Of a DNA stretch of 8,020 bases, positions 1 to 6,647 are shown piece after piece. Position 1 is the stretch's first letter. The number at the start of each line of letters is the position of its first letter. Source of the DNA: Planktothrix sp. UBA8402 (GTDB taxonomy: Bacteria; Cyanobacteriota; Cyanobacteriia; Cyanobacteriales; Microcoleaceae); the NCBI GenBank assembly GCA_003456035.1, contig DMPJ01000201.1:1-8020 (forward strand). Direction: 5' to 3'. The notes beneath the pieces were generated by a model. It saw nothing but the letters and a program-made list of their open reading frames with translations. It was not told where the DNA came from and searched no databases. The translations under genes were made by a program, and so were the position numbers.

Positions 1-26
1 AACCTTTGCTATTAACAGAAAGATAA

Positions 27-323
27 ATGAGAAACCCGGTTTCTAAGCTATATTTAATTCCAATTCTTGTAGTTACGGGATTTATTATTTATTTTGGTGT
101 GAATGTTCCCTTTTATGATCAGTGGGTTGTACCTGCTTTATTGGAAAAAACAGCCACAGGAACATTACAATTTAAAGACTTATTTGAACTCCATAATAAC
201 CATCGAATCTTATTTCCGCGCTTAATTTTTATTGCTTTAGGATTTATTTCTAGTTGGAATATTAAATTAGAGCTTTTTTTTAGTTTGTGTTTAGCAATAA
301 TAACGTTTCATATTGTTATATAA
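27..323 (+). CDS. N-terminal part of a frameshifted polytopic membrane protein (GT-C-like)
   Basis: 98 residues from an ATG directly after an upstream TAA (24-26). Seen: a first membrane segment at about residues 8-26, then a predicted extracytoplasmic loop with FYDQW (29-33) and HNNHRILFPR (about 56-65), then further hydrophobic segments (about 66-75 and 82-98). An acidic residue in the first outside loop followed by an H-N-x-H-R motif is the layout of many GT-C-like membrane glycosyltransferases and related uncharacterised proteins. The frame ends at TAA 321-323 in the middle of a membrane segment, and the following frame continues the same kind of protein. I therefore read this as the 5' piece of one broken gene, not as a complete small protein. 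A sequencing or assembly error could also explain the break. Function is inferred only from architecture and the glycan gene context. Confidence 0.6.
   Translation: MRNPVSKLYLIPILVVTGFIIYFGVNVPFYDQWVVPALLEKTATGTLQFKDLFELHNNHRILFPRLIFIALGFISSWNIKLELFFSLCLAIITFHIVI
304..320 (+). other. Frameshift zone joining the two halves of the membrane protein
   Basis: The upstream frame stays open to TAA 321-323. The downstream frame has stops at 292-294 and 301-303 and is open from 304. A single extra base (or loss of two) between 304 and 320 would join the halves, for example giving ...IITFILLYKIS... if C309 is the extra base. No obvious slippery heptamer or stimulatory hairpin is visible, so an indel mutation or sequence error is more likely than programmed frameshifting. 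Confidence 0.6.
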
Positions 324-1869
324 AATTTCTGCTAATACCTCAAAAAATCAAAACTATTTCTTTGATTTTACTAATTTATTAACAGCTTTAATATTTTTCT
401 CCTTAGCTCAATCGGAAAACTGGCTTTGGGGGTTTCAAATTGCTTTATTTTTAATCAATTTTTGTGTAATTCTAAGTTGTTTTATTTTAATCCCAATTCC
501 AGATAAAAACTCAACACTTCTAGTCTCCCCCCTTAGCAAGGGGGGGCAAGGGGGGGTTAAGTCTGTAGTATTATTAATTATAATTGGTCTAACTCAAAAT
601 CAAGTTAAGCCCAAAACAAAACTTTTACTAGCTGCGATTCCTTGTTTAATTGCTAGTTTTTCATCTGCACAAGGATTAATGAGTTGGTTAGCTTTAATTC
701 CTTCAGTTATAGTTATTTCAAAATTAGGAAATCAAAGAAAAAAATATCTAACTTTTTGGATAACTTTATTTGCAATTTCGAGTTTAATTTACTCAATAGG
801 ATATACTCAAGAAACCAAAATAATTAATCTAACCTTCCTGGAAAGATTGTTTACTTCTATTCACTTCTTCTTTAATTTAATTGCTGCACCTCTGACGAAT
901 TCCTACAGTTTCAGTAGTTATCTAGGATTAATAATTATATTAAATTTTATCGGATTAGGATGTTACTGTTTCATTAATCGAAAAGATCAAGAATATTTAC
1001 TTAAATCCTGTTCTCCTTGGTTTTGTATTGGAATATTTGGTATATTGTGTTCAGTTTTAATAACATTAGGTCGTTATGATTATGGGGCAAATTATGCGAT
1101 TTCCACCTCTCGATATACCACTCATTCTTTACTGTTAATTATTACCGTTATTCAACTTTGGTTTATAATTATTTCCCAAGGTAATTTTTTAAATAGAAAT
1201 TATTATCCCAAACTAATTTATAGTTTTATCGGGGGAATTTTAGTCTGTTTAATAGCGGTAAAATCAGAAATAGCGATCGCTCAAGCTCAAACGGATTTAA
1301 TCAATAAACAACGGGGTGAAACCTGCTTAGAATTGATTAACTATTTAGAAGAATCTAAATTCTTTAAAACCCATCCTGAACGTTGCTTATTAAGATTAAG
1401 TAAAACAACTTGGTGGATTCAAGATGGTGTTAAACAACTCCAGAGAATTAAACTCAGAAATTGGGCAAATAATATAACATTCAAAACAAAATCAGAACAA
1501 CTTTATGGTTATATTGATTTTCCTCTTTCTGGTGATCAACCATTAAAATTAAAGCCCAAAAATGACCTTAGCTTAAAAGGTTGGGCAATTTTTCCCCAGC
1601 AACAAAATCAACCTCAACTCGTCTTTTTTTCCCAGGGAAACCAACACACCTTTTTTGCCAATGCTAATGTTGGTTTAAATAGTCCAGATATTGCTCAAGT
1701 ATTGGATTCTCCACTTTATAATTATGCGCGATGGGAAATTAAAATTCCTGCTGTACAATGGCGTTATGGGTTGGGAAACACAACAATTAAAGCGTGGGTC
1801 TATAATCGGGATCATCATGAATTTATCCCGTTAAAGGGAGAATTCAAGATTATGCTTGAAAAAGACTAA
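313..1869 (+). CDS. C-terminal part of the frameshifted polytopic membrane protein
   Basis: Open frame of 518 codons; the only start near the break is a TTG at 313 inside the preceding frame, without a convincing ribosome binding site, so independent translation is doubtful. Seen: about 8-9 hydrophobic segments over residues 15-325, including ENWLWGFQIALF (about 35-46), SAQGLMSW (about 117-124) and LGRYDYGANYAISTSRYTTHS (about 252-272), followed by a soluble tail of about 190 residues ending near the stop. The SRYTT-type motif and the WGFQ motif match my memory of a family of uncharacterised bacterial membrane proteins found near glycan genes; this is inference. A C/G-rich interspersed repeat is read in frame at residues 71-83. 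The gene precedes dTDP-rhamnose genes and may act in polysaccharide or glycolipid assembly. Apart from the frameshift the frame is intact, arguing for a recent lesion or an error. Confidence 0.7.
   Translation: MLYKISANTSKNQNYFFDFTNLLTALIFFSLAQSENWLWGFQIALFLINFCVILSCFILIPIPDKNSTLLVSPLSKGGQGGVKSVVLLIIIGLTQNQVKPKTKLLLAAIPCLIASFSSAQGLMSWLALIPSVIVISKLGNQRKKYLTFWITLFAISSLIYSIGYTQETKIINLTFLERLFTSIHFFFNLIAAPLTNSYSFSSYLGLIIILNFIGLGCYCFINRKDQEYLLKSCSPWFCIGIFGILCSVLITLGRYDYGANYAISTSRYTTHSLLLIITVIQLWFIIISQGNFLNRNYYPKLIYSFIGGILVCLIAVKSEIAIAQAQTDLINKQRGETCLELINYLEESKFFKTHPERCLLRLSKTTWWIQDGVKQLQRIKLRNWANNITFKTKSEQLYGYIDFPLSGDQPLKLKPKNDLSLKGWAIFPQQQNQPQLVFFSQGNQHTFFANANVGLNSPDIAQVLDSPLYNYARWEIKIPAVQWRYGLGNTTIKAWVYNRDHHEFIPLKGEFKIMLEKD
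525..558 (+). repeat. C/G-rich interspersed repeat inside a coding region
   Basis: Seen: a C6 run (527-532), TTAGCAA, a G7 run (540-546), CAA, and a second G7 run (550-556). CCCCCCTT (527-534) and AAGGGGGG (538-545) form a hairpin with an AGC loop, and CAAGGGGGGG is directly repeated at 537-546 and 547-556. It stands out sharply from AT-rich surroundings. From memory, repeats of this type, often translated as PLSKGG..., are scattered through many cyanobacterial genomes. Here it is read as VSPLSKGGQGGV between two hydrophobic segments of the membrane protein. Confidence 0.75.
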
Positions 1870-1903
1870 CCTTGAATTCAGTTCTGATCAAGTAGCAACA
1901 ATT

Positions 1904-1912
1904 TGGTACAAT
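1904..1912 (+). promoter_or_regulatory. Possible extended -10 promoter for rfbC
   Basis: TGGTACAAT fits an extended -10 element (TG-n-TACAAT) in the 74-bp gap before rfbC. A -35 match is poor; TTCTGA at 1882-1887 lies 19 bp upstream. CTGATCA occurs on both sides (1884-1890 and 1922-1928) and could be a regulator site. No experimental support; the rfb genes could also be read through from upstream. Confidence 0.35.
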
Positions 1913-1943
1913 GTTTAGTCGCTGATCACAATTTCATCTAAAA

Positions 1944-2492
1944 ATGACTATTACTCCTACAAAAATTCCAGATGTTTTCATCATCGAACCCAAAGTCTTT
2001 GGAGACGAAAGAGGCTTTTTCTTTGAAAGCTTTAACCAGAAAAATTTTACCGAAAAAACAGGAATTACCTCGGAGTTTGTACAAGACAATCATTCCCGTT
2101 CTGTTAAAGGAGTTTTGAGAGGTTTACATTATCAAATCCAACAAACCCAAGGTAAATTATTGCGTGTTGTTGCGGGTGAAATTTTTGATGTTGCTGTAGA
2201 TATGAGAAAAAGTTCTCCCCATTTTGGAGAGTGGGTTGGTTGCATTCTTAGTGGAGAAAATAAGCGACAATTTTGGGTTCCCCCTGGATTTGCTCATGGG
2301 TTTTTAGTAACTTCAGATATTGCTGAAGTGTTATATAAAACTACAGACTATTATGCACCGAACTATGAGCGATCTTTGCTTTGGAATGATCCTGACGTTG
2401 GCATTGATTGGCCGTTAGATGGAATTACACCAATTTTATCAGTAAAAGATCAAGAGGGTCAACCTTTAAAAACGGCGGAGTTTTTCTCATGA
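1944..2492 (+). CDS. rfbC: dTDP-4-dehydrorhamnose 3,5-epimerase
   Basis: Cytoplasmic enzyme that epimerises C3 and C5 of dTDP-4-dehydro-6-deoxy-D-glucose, the third step of dTDP-L-rhamnose synthesis. The 182-residue length is normal for the cupin-fold RmlC family. Seen: GDERGFFFESF (20-30), FVQDNHSRS (45-53), the GVLRGLHYQ signature (56-64) with the expected catalytic His62, Lys71, GEIFDVAVDMR (78-88), WVPPGFAHGF (111-120) and Tyr131 in the LYKTT segment, the expected catalytic tyrosine; IDWP (154-157) is the usual C-terminal motif. The ATG at 1944 gives a standard N-terminus and lacks a clear Shine-Dalgarno site, as is common in cyanobacteria. The stop overlaps the rfbD start, so the two are co-translated. 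A possible promoter lies just upstream. Confidence 0.96.
   Translation: MTITPTKIPDVFIIEPKVFGDERGFFFESFNQKNFTEKTGITSEFVQDNHSRSVKGVLRGLHYQIQQTQGKLLRVVAGEIFDVAVDMRKSSPHFGEWVGCILSGENKRQFWVPPGFAHGFLVTSDIAEVLYKTTDYYAPNYERSLLWNDPDVGIDWPLDGITPILSVKDQEGQPLKTAEFFS
2477..2480 (+). promoter_or_regulatory. Ribosome binding site deciding the rfbD start
   Basis: GGAG eight bases before ATG 2489, inside the rfbC 3' end. It supports the 2489 start over the upstream in-frame ATG and fits translational coupling with rfbC. Confidence 0.6.
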
Positions 2493-3364
2493 AACAAATT
2501 TTATTGATCGGAAAAGATGGTCAACTCGGTCAAGAATTGCAGCCTTTCCTCGCTTCTATGGGGTCGTTAGTCTGTGTAGGACGAGATACCCTGGATTTAT
2601 CTCAAACCCAAGAAATTGAAAGGTTAATTGAGGAAATTAAACCGGAATGGGTGATTAATGCCGCCGCTTATACCGCAGTTGATAAGGCAGAAAGTGAACC
2701 GGAATTAGCAATTAAAATTAATGGAATTGCACCAGGTATTTTAGCCAAAACCTGTCAACAATTAGATGCAACATTGATTCACATTTCTACGGATTATGTC
2801 TTCGATGGAACTCAAAGCCATCCTTATCTTGAAACTGATCTGACTCACCCTTTGGGTGTTTATGGGGAATCAAAATTAGCCGGAGAAATTGCTATTCAAG
2901 AAACCCAAGCTAAATTTGCAATTCTCAGAACTGCTTGGGTTTATGGTGTGGGTGGAAGCGGAAATTTTGTCAAAACCATGTTACGTTTAGGGAAAGAACG
3001 GGAAGAAATTCGCGTTGTTAGTGATCAAGTTGGAAGTCCGACTTGGACAGGGGATTTAGCACTATCAATTGTTCAATTAATGCCCCTTTTGAATACCCAA
3101 ACCTACGGAATTTATCACTGTACAAATAGTGGTGTTACCAGTTGGTATGATTTTGCGATCGCAATTTTTGAAGAAGCCAAACTATTAGGTTTTCCCCTAA
3201 AAATTGAACGGGTAATCCCAATTACAACAGCCGAATATCCAACTCCGGCGAGTCGTCCCGCCTATTCAGTTTTAAGTGGGAAAAAATTAGCCAATGTTCT
3301 GGGAAATCATCCTCCCCAATGGCGACAAGGACTGCGTAAAATGTTACAACAATTAAAACAGTAG
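2489..3364 (+). CDS. rfbD: dTDP-4-dehydrorhamnose reductase
   Basis: NAD(P)H-dependent short-chain dehydrogenase-type enzyme that reduces dTDP-4-dehydro-L-rhamnose to dTDP-L-rhamnose, the last step of the pathway. Start chosen at ATG 2489, not the in-frame ATG at 2408: it overlaps the rfbC stop (ATGA), has GGAG at 2477-2480 as ribosome binding site, and places the Rossmann fold at the N-terminus; the 27 extra upstream residues would only shadow the rfbC end. The 291-residue product shows the dinucleotide-binding GKDGQLG (8-14), NAAAYTAVD (57-65), STDYVFDG (100-107) with Thr101 as the active-site Ser/Thr, and the catalytic Tyr125-x3-Lys129 in YGESK. RTAWVYG and the SRPAYSVL segment near the C-terminus are typical of RmlD. 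The stop TAG lies inside a 28-bp palindromic repeat, so the repeat may have reset the C-terminus. Confidence 0.96.
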   Translation: MKQILLIGKDGQLGQELQPFLASMGSLVCVGRDTLDLSQTQEIERLIEEIKPEWVINAAAYTAVDKAESEPELAIKINGIAPGILAKTCQQLDATLIHISTDYVFDGTQSHPYLETDLTHPLGVYGESKLAGEIAIQETQAKFAILRTAWVYGVGGSGNFVKTMLRLGKEREEIRVVSDQVGSPTWTGDLALSIVQLMPLLNTQTYGIYHCTNSGVTSWYDFAIAIFEEAKLLGFPLKIERVIPITTAEYPTPASRPAYSVLSGKKLANVLGNHPPQWRQGLRKMLQQLKQ

Positions 3365-3388
3365 AGATGTTCCAGGGTGCTTCTCTAC
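3361..3388 (+). repeat. 28-bp palindromic repeat, copy 1, at the rfbD stop
   Basis: Outer arms GTAGAGA (3361-3367) and TCTCTAC (3382-3388) are perfectly complementary; 10 of 14 half-site positions pair overall. It is 21/28 identical to the copy at 4586-4613. The rfbD stop TAG (3362-3364) is formed by the second to fourth bases of the repeat. Could also work as a weak RNA hairpin between rfbD and rfbA, but no T-tract follows, so it is not a standard terminator. Confidence 0.7.
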
Positions 3389-3449
3389 AGGATGTTTTCA
3401 GAAATTCTACACTGATTAATTGTCAACTATTAACCATTAATTATTAACT

Positions 3450-4523
3450 ATGAAAGCACTAATTCTTTCAGGTGGAAAAGGAACTCGGTTGCGCCCCTTG
3501 ACATACACCGGGGCAAAACAATTAGTTCCCGTCGCTAATAAACCGATTTTATGGTATGGAATTGAAGGAATTGTAGCGGCTGGAATTACAGAAATTGGGA
3601 TTATTATTAGTCCAGAAACTGGAGAAGAAGTTAAAAATTTAACCGGAAATGGCGATCGCTTTGGAGCAAAAATCACCTATATTTTACAAGATCAACCCGC
3701 CGGATTAGCCCATGCAGTTAAAGTTGCGCAACCATTTTTAGGGGATTCTCCTTTTATTATGTATTTGGGAGATAACTTAATTGAAAGTCAATTAAATCAG
3801 TTTTTTGAAAGGTTTAAACAACAACAACTGGATGCGTTAATTTTACTGCGAACTGTAACTAATCCCAGTGCCTTTGGGGTAGCTGTTGTTGATGATCAAG
3901 GACGGGTATTAAAGTTAGTAGAAAAACCCCAAGTTCCCCCTTCAAATTTAGCATTGGTGGGGGTTTATTTTTTTGATAAAACTATTCATGATGCGATCGC
4001 TAAAATCCAACCTTCCGCCAGGGGAGAACTGGAAATTACCGATGCAATTCAACAATTGATTGATGATCACAAAAGTGTTGAGGCTTGTAGTTTAGAAGGT
4101 TGGTGGTTAGATACGGGGAAAAAAGATGATTTACTCAGTGCAAATCAAATTATTTTAGATTCCTGTATTACCTACGATGTAGCAGTAGAAATCGACGAAA
4201 ATAGTCATATTTTAGGACGGGTTAAAATTGGTCAAGGCACAAAATTAGTTAACTGTAGTGTGCGAGGGCCAGTAATTATTGGGGAAAATTGCTATTTAGA
4301 AAACTGCTTTGTTGGCCCCTATAGTAGTGTTGCGAATAAAGTCACTTTAATTGATGCTGAAATCGAGCATAGTGTAATATTAAGTGAAGCTAAAATTATT
4401 GGGATTAATCAACGCATTGTCGATACGGTTATTGGCCGTCGAGCCAGTTTAAGTACCGCACCTCAACGACCGAAAGCATTACGGTTTATGATTGGAGATG
4501 ATAGTCAAATTGAATTAGCGTGA
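3450..4523 (+). CDS. rfbA: Glucose-1-phosphate thymidylyltransferase, long form
   Basis: Makes dTDP-glucose from dTTP and glucose-1-phosphate, the first step to dTDP-rhamnose and other deoxysugars. Seen: nucleotidyltransferase signature LSGGKGTRLRPLT (6-18), AKQLVPVANKP (22-32) with Lys23, DQPAGLAHAV (81-90), YLGDN (105-109) with the metal-binding Asp108, LVEKP (156-160), GELEITDAI (192-200) and WWLDTG (218-223). Residues from about 240 carry hexapeptide-like repeats (VKIGQGTKLVNCSVRGPVIIGENCYLENC) expected to form a left-handed beta-helix. At 357 residues this is the long RmlA/StrD-like subtype, not the roughly 290-residue enterobacterial type. The ATG at 3450 gives the canonical MKALILSGG start; no Shine-Dalgarno site is visible in the AT-rich 85-bp gap after rfbD. 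Its stop overlaps the GTG of the next gene. Antisense open frames here are shadows. Confidence 0.94.
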   Translation: MKALILSGGKGTRLRPLTYTGAKQLVPVANKPILWYGIEGIVAAGITEIGIIISPETGEEVKNLTGNGDRFGAKITYILQDQPAGLAHAVKVAQPFLGDSPFIMYLGDNLIESQLNQFFERFKQQQLDALILLRTVTNPSAFGVAVVDDQGRVLKLVEKPQVPPSNLALVGVYFFDKTIHDAIAKIQPSARGELEITDAIQQLIDDHKSVEACSLEGWWLDTGKKDDLLSANQIILDSCITYDVAVEIDENSHILGRVKIGQGTKLVNCSVRGPVIIGENCYLENCFVGPYSSVANKVTLIDAEIEHSVILSEAKIIGINQRIVDTVIGRRASLSTAPQRPKALRFMIGDDSQIELA

Positions 4524-5410
4524 TTTACTCGATAACGGTTAATTATTACTCAACCGAATTGATTCAAAGGTTAATTAATTCTCTTGTAGAGACGTTGCAT
4601 GAAACCTCTCTACATGGGATAAATTATCAAGTAATTATTATCAATAATTCTCTCGATGATGTCTCTATTCATCAGTTAAAATCTCCCTCTATTTTAGTAT
4701 TAGATGCTCCCGAAAATATTGGCTTTGGTCGAGCTTGTAATATTGGGTTAAATTGGGTTTATCAACAAGATTCTCAAGCCATTGTGTGGTTAATTAATCC
4801 TGATGCTTATTTATCTAAAAATACCCTATCTCAAGCGGTTGATTTCTTTAAATCTTACCCAGAATTATCTATTTTAGGAACAGTTATTTACAATTCTAAA
4901 GGAGAATTAGAGTTTACAGGAGGACAATTCAACCCAAAAACAGGCATAATTAAAGTCTGTAATCAACTATCAGAAACATTGCAAAATCAACCTTACCAGT
5001 TAACAGAATGGGTATCGGGATGCAGTTTATTAGTTAATTTCAAAAACTTTAAAGAATGTCCTCAATTTGATCCCCAATATTTCCTTTATTATGAAGATTT
5101 TGATTTCTGTTTACGGTATCGAAACCAAGGACATCAAATCGGTATTACTGCACAAATTCAAGTATTTCATCAGACTTCATCTATTACCCAGAGAAACCCT
5201 AACCTTAAACTTCAATACAGTATTTACAGTTATCTACTCAGTCTTTATAAACATACCTCTAAAGTTATTTTATTGTATTGGTTATTTAGAATTAGTTTTA
5301 TAGGTTTAATTACACTATTAATTACTCCTAAAAAATCTTGGTATAAACTCAAAGGAGTTGTAAATTTTATTGTTAAAAATATCAGGAATAAGCTATTATA
5401 TATTCAGTAA
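4520..5410 (+). CDS. Family 2 glycosyltransferase, possibly rhamnosyltransferase
   Basis: Inverting GT-A transferase expected at the cytoplasmic membrane face, adding a sugar from a nucleotide donor to a growing glycan. The 296-residue product shows VNYYS (7-11), IIINNS (39-44), ENIGFGRACNIG (65-76), the NPD (93-95) equivalent of the DxD metal-binding motif, WVSGCSLLV (164-172) and FLYYEDFDFCLR (188-199) with the likely catalytic acidic residues, then a C-terminal hydrophobic stretch VILLYWLFRISFIGLITLLI (about 249-268) that may anchor it. The GTG start at 4520 overlaps the rfbA stop (GTGA), which supports it and implies translational coupling. Rhamnose as the donor sugar is inferred only from the rfb neighbours. 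Odd: residues 23-31 are encoded by a 28-bp palindromic repeat lying between the first helix and the second beta-strand, a loop likely to tolerate insertion. Confidence 0.9.
   Translation: MIYSITVNYYSTELIQRLINSLVETLHETSLHGINYQVIIINNSLDDVSIHQLKSPSILVLDAPENIGFGRACNIGLNWVYQQDSQAIVWLINPDAYLSKNTLSQAVDFFKSYPELSILGTVIYNSKGELEFTGGQFNPKTGIIKVCNQLSETLQNQPYQLTEWVSGCSLLVNFKNFKECPQFDPQYFLYYEDFDFCLRYRNQGHQIGITAQIQVFHQTSSITQRNPNLKLQYSIYSYLLSLYKHTSKVILLYWLFRISFIGLITLLITPKKSWYKLKGVVNFIVKNIRNKLLYIQ
4586..4613 (+). repeat. 28-bp palindromic repeat, copy 2, inside the glycosyltransferase gene
   Basis: Half-sites pair at 12 of 14 positions, so it is two changes from a perfect palindrome. The arms GTAGAGA and TCTCTAC match copy 1 exactly, and the two copies are 21/28 identical. 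It begins on a codon boundary and is translated as VETLHETSL. From memory, near-identical palindromes occur dispersed in many cyanobacterial genomes; no transposase is nearby. Confidence 0.8.
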
Positions 5411-5434
5411 TGTTTTGAATTAGTAATTAAATTT

Positions 5435-6508
5435 ATGAGTAATTCACTCCTGATTAATTTATCATTTTTAATTCCTGAACCTACAGGAATATCTATTTAT
5501 GCTAGTCATATTTTACCCGCTTTAAAACCTTTGCAACCTACCTTATTAACCTCTCAAGAAAAACCTGATTATTCCTGTTATTCTGTTCCTAATAATATGA
5601 CCCCCGACCAAGGAACAAAGGGACATCTTAGACGGTTACTTTGGACACAGTTTAAACTCCCTAAAATTTATCAGCAATTAAAGGGAAATTTGATATTTTC
5701 TCCAGTTCCAGAAACACCTTTATATTCTGGGTGTCGGTCTATTGTAATGGCTCATGATTTAATTCCGTTAAGGTTTCCCAGGCGAGGTTCTCGGTTAACA
5801 GCTTATTTTAAATATTATATTCCTTTGGTATTATCCCAAGCTGAACATATTGTCTGTAATTCTATCGCAACGGCTGAAGATTTAATCGCGTTTTTTAACA
5901 TTCCCGAACACAAAATCACACCCATTTCCCTCGCATACAACCCGCAGCGATTTCAATTTTTAGACTTACCAACCAGTAATTATTTTCTCTATATTGGTCG
6001 TCATGATGCTCATAAAAATGTGTCTCGATTAATTAGTGCTTTTGCTGGCTTAAAAAATTCATCAGAATATGAATTATGGTTAGCTGGCCCAACGGATGAA
6101 ACCTATACCCCGGAACTTAAAAGGCAAGTTCAAGAGTTAGAATTAACTCAACAAGTAAAGTTTTTAAATTATGTTCCGACTGATGAATTAACTACAATAA
6201 TTAATCAAGCCATTGCTGTTGTTTTTCCCAGTCTTTGGGAAGGCTTTGGTTTCCCAGTTTTAGAAGCCATGGCTTGTGGAACTCCTGTTATTACCTCTAA
6301 CCTATCTTCTTTACCTGAAGTGGGAGGAAAGGCGGCATTATATGTTAATCCTTATCAAGTAGAAGAAATTACAGAAGCGATGGAAACCTTAGTCAATAAT
6401 ACAGAAATGCGATCGCATTTAAGACAATTAGGATTAGCACAAGTTAAACAATTTAGTTGGGAAAAAACCGGAGAAAAAACAGCAAAAATCATCCAAAATC
6501 ATCTATAA
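5435..6508 (+). CDS. Glycosyltransferase, GT4 (GT1-type) family
   Basis: Retaining GT-B transferase using a nucleotide-sugar donor, probably in the same surface glycan pathway. The 357-residue product has an N-terminal acceptor domain with TGISIYASHILPAL (17-30), HDLIPLRFPR (about 107-116) and VCNSIATAEDL, and a C-terminal Glycos_transf_1-like domain starting near YFLYIGRHDAHKN (183-195), where Arg189 and Lys194 are the expected phosphate-contacting residues. WLAGP, then the E-x7-E motif Glu269/Glu277 in WEGFGFPVLEAMACGTPV, and SSLPEVGG complete the signature. Length is slightly short but complete for the family. The gap to the preceding gene is 24 bp, so it is most likely the last gene of the same operon; no clear ribosome binding site is seen. 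Donor and acceptor cannot be told; mannose, glucose and rhamnose transferases all share these motifs. A HIP1 octamer lies at 6409-6416. Confidence 0.93.
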   Translation: MSNSLLINLSFLIPEPTGISIYASHILPALKPLQPTLLTSQEKPDYSCYSVPNNMTPDQGTKGHLRRLLWTQFKLPKIYQQLKGNLIFSPVPETPLYSGCRSIVMAHDLIPLRFPRRGSRLTAYFKYYIPLVLSQAEHIVCNSIATAEDLIAFFNIPEHKITPISLAYNPQRFQFLDLPTSNYFLYIGRHDAHKNVSRLISAFAGLKNSSEYELWLAGPTDETYTPELKRQVQELELTQQVKFLNYVPTDELTTIINQAIAVVFPSLWEGFGFPVLEAMACGTPVITSNLSSLPEVGGKAALYVNPYQVEEITEAMETLVNNTEMRSHLRQLGLAQVKQFSWEKTGEKTAKIIQNHL

Positions 6509-6521
6509 ATCATCCCGTTGT

Positions 6522-6535
6522 TGCGCTTCAGCGCA
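6522..6535. repeat. Small palindrome after the glycosyltransferase
   Basis: TGCGCT and AGCGCA flank a 2-base centre, just 13 bases after the stop of the + strand gene. It may be a small dispersed repeat or part of a 3' hairpin; no T-tract follows. Confidence 0.45.
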
Positions 6536-6547
6536 TCTTATTCTCCG

Positions 6548-6628
6548 CCTTCTATTAACCTTAGACAGAGCCTCAGTTTCGGGTTTTTAGGTAGAATCTT
6601 GATGAATAATAAGCGGTTAATGAGAAGG
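6548..6628. repeat. Imperfect long-range inverted repeat in the intergenic region
   Basis: The 13-base left arm (6548-6560) pairs with 6615-6628 apart from one bulged base, enclosing about 54 bases with no strong internal stem that I can see. It could fold in RNA from either strand, or be the remnant ends of a small mobile element. Weak evidence. Confidence 0.3.
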
Positions 6629-6647
6629 TTATAAACCACTGGGGATT

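Noticed and set aside
3..26. Possible last codons of an upstream gene ending in TAA 24-26
   Set aside because: Only seven codons are visible; the TAA next to the ATG at 27 is suggestive of an operon but not enough to call a gene.
274..281. T8 run as the site of the membrane protein frameshift
   Set aside because: The downstream frame has stops at 292-294 and 301-303, so the shift must occur after the run, between 304 and 320.
2408..2488. Upstream in-frame ATG for rfbD
   Set aside because: Adds 27 non-homologous residues and overlaps rfbC by 85 bases; ATG 2489 has a GGAG site and the usual Rossmann N-terminus.
3437..3676. 79-codon minus-strand open frame
   Set aside because: It lies antisense to the conserved N-terminus of rfbA and shows no recognisable domain; a shadow frame.
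3361..4613. CRISPR-like pair of repeats
   Set aside because: Only two diverged copies 1.2 kb apart, no regular spacers and no cas genes.
5067..5303. 78-codon plus-strand open frame
   Set aside because: Fully inside the family 2 glycosyltransferase in another frame, over its conserved YYEDFDF motif; a shadow frame.
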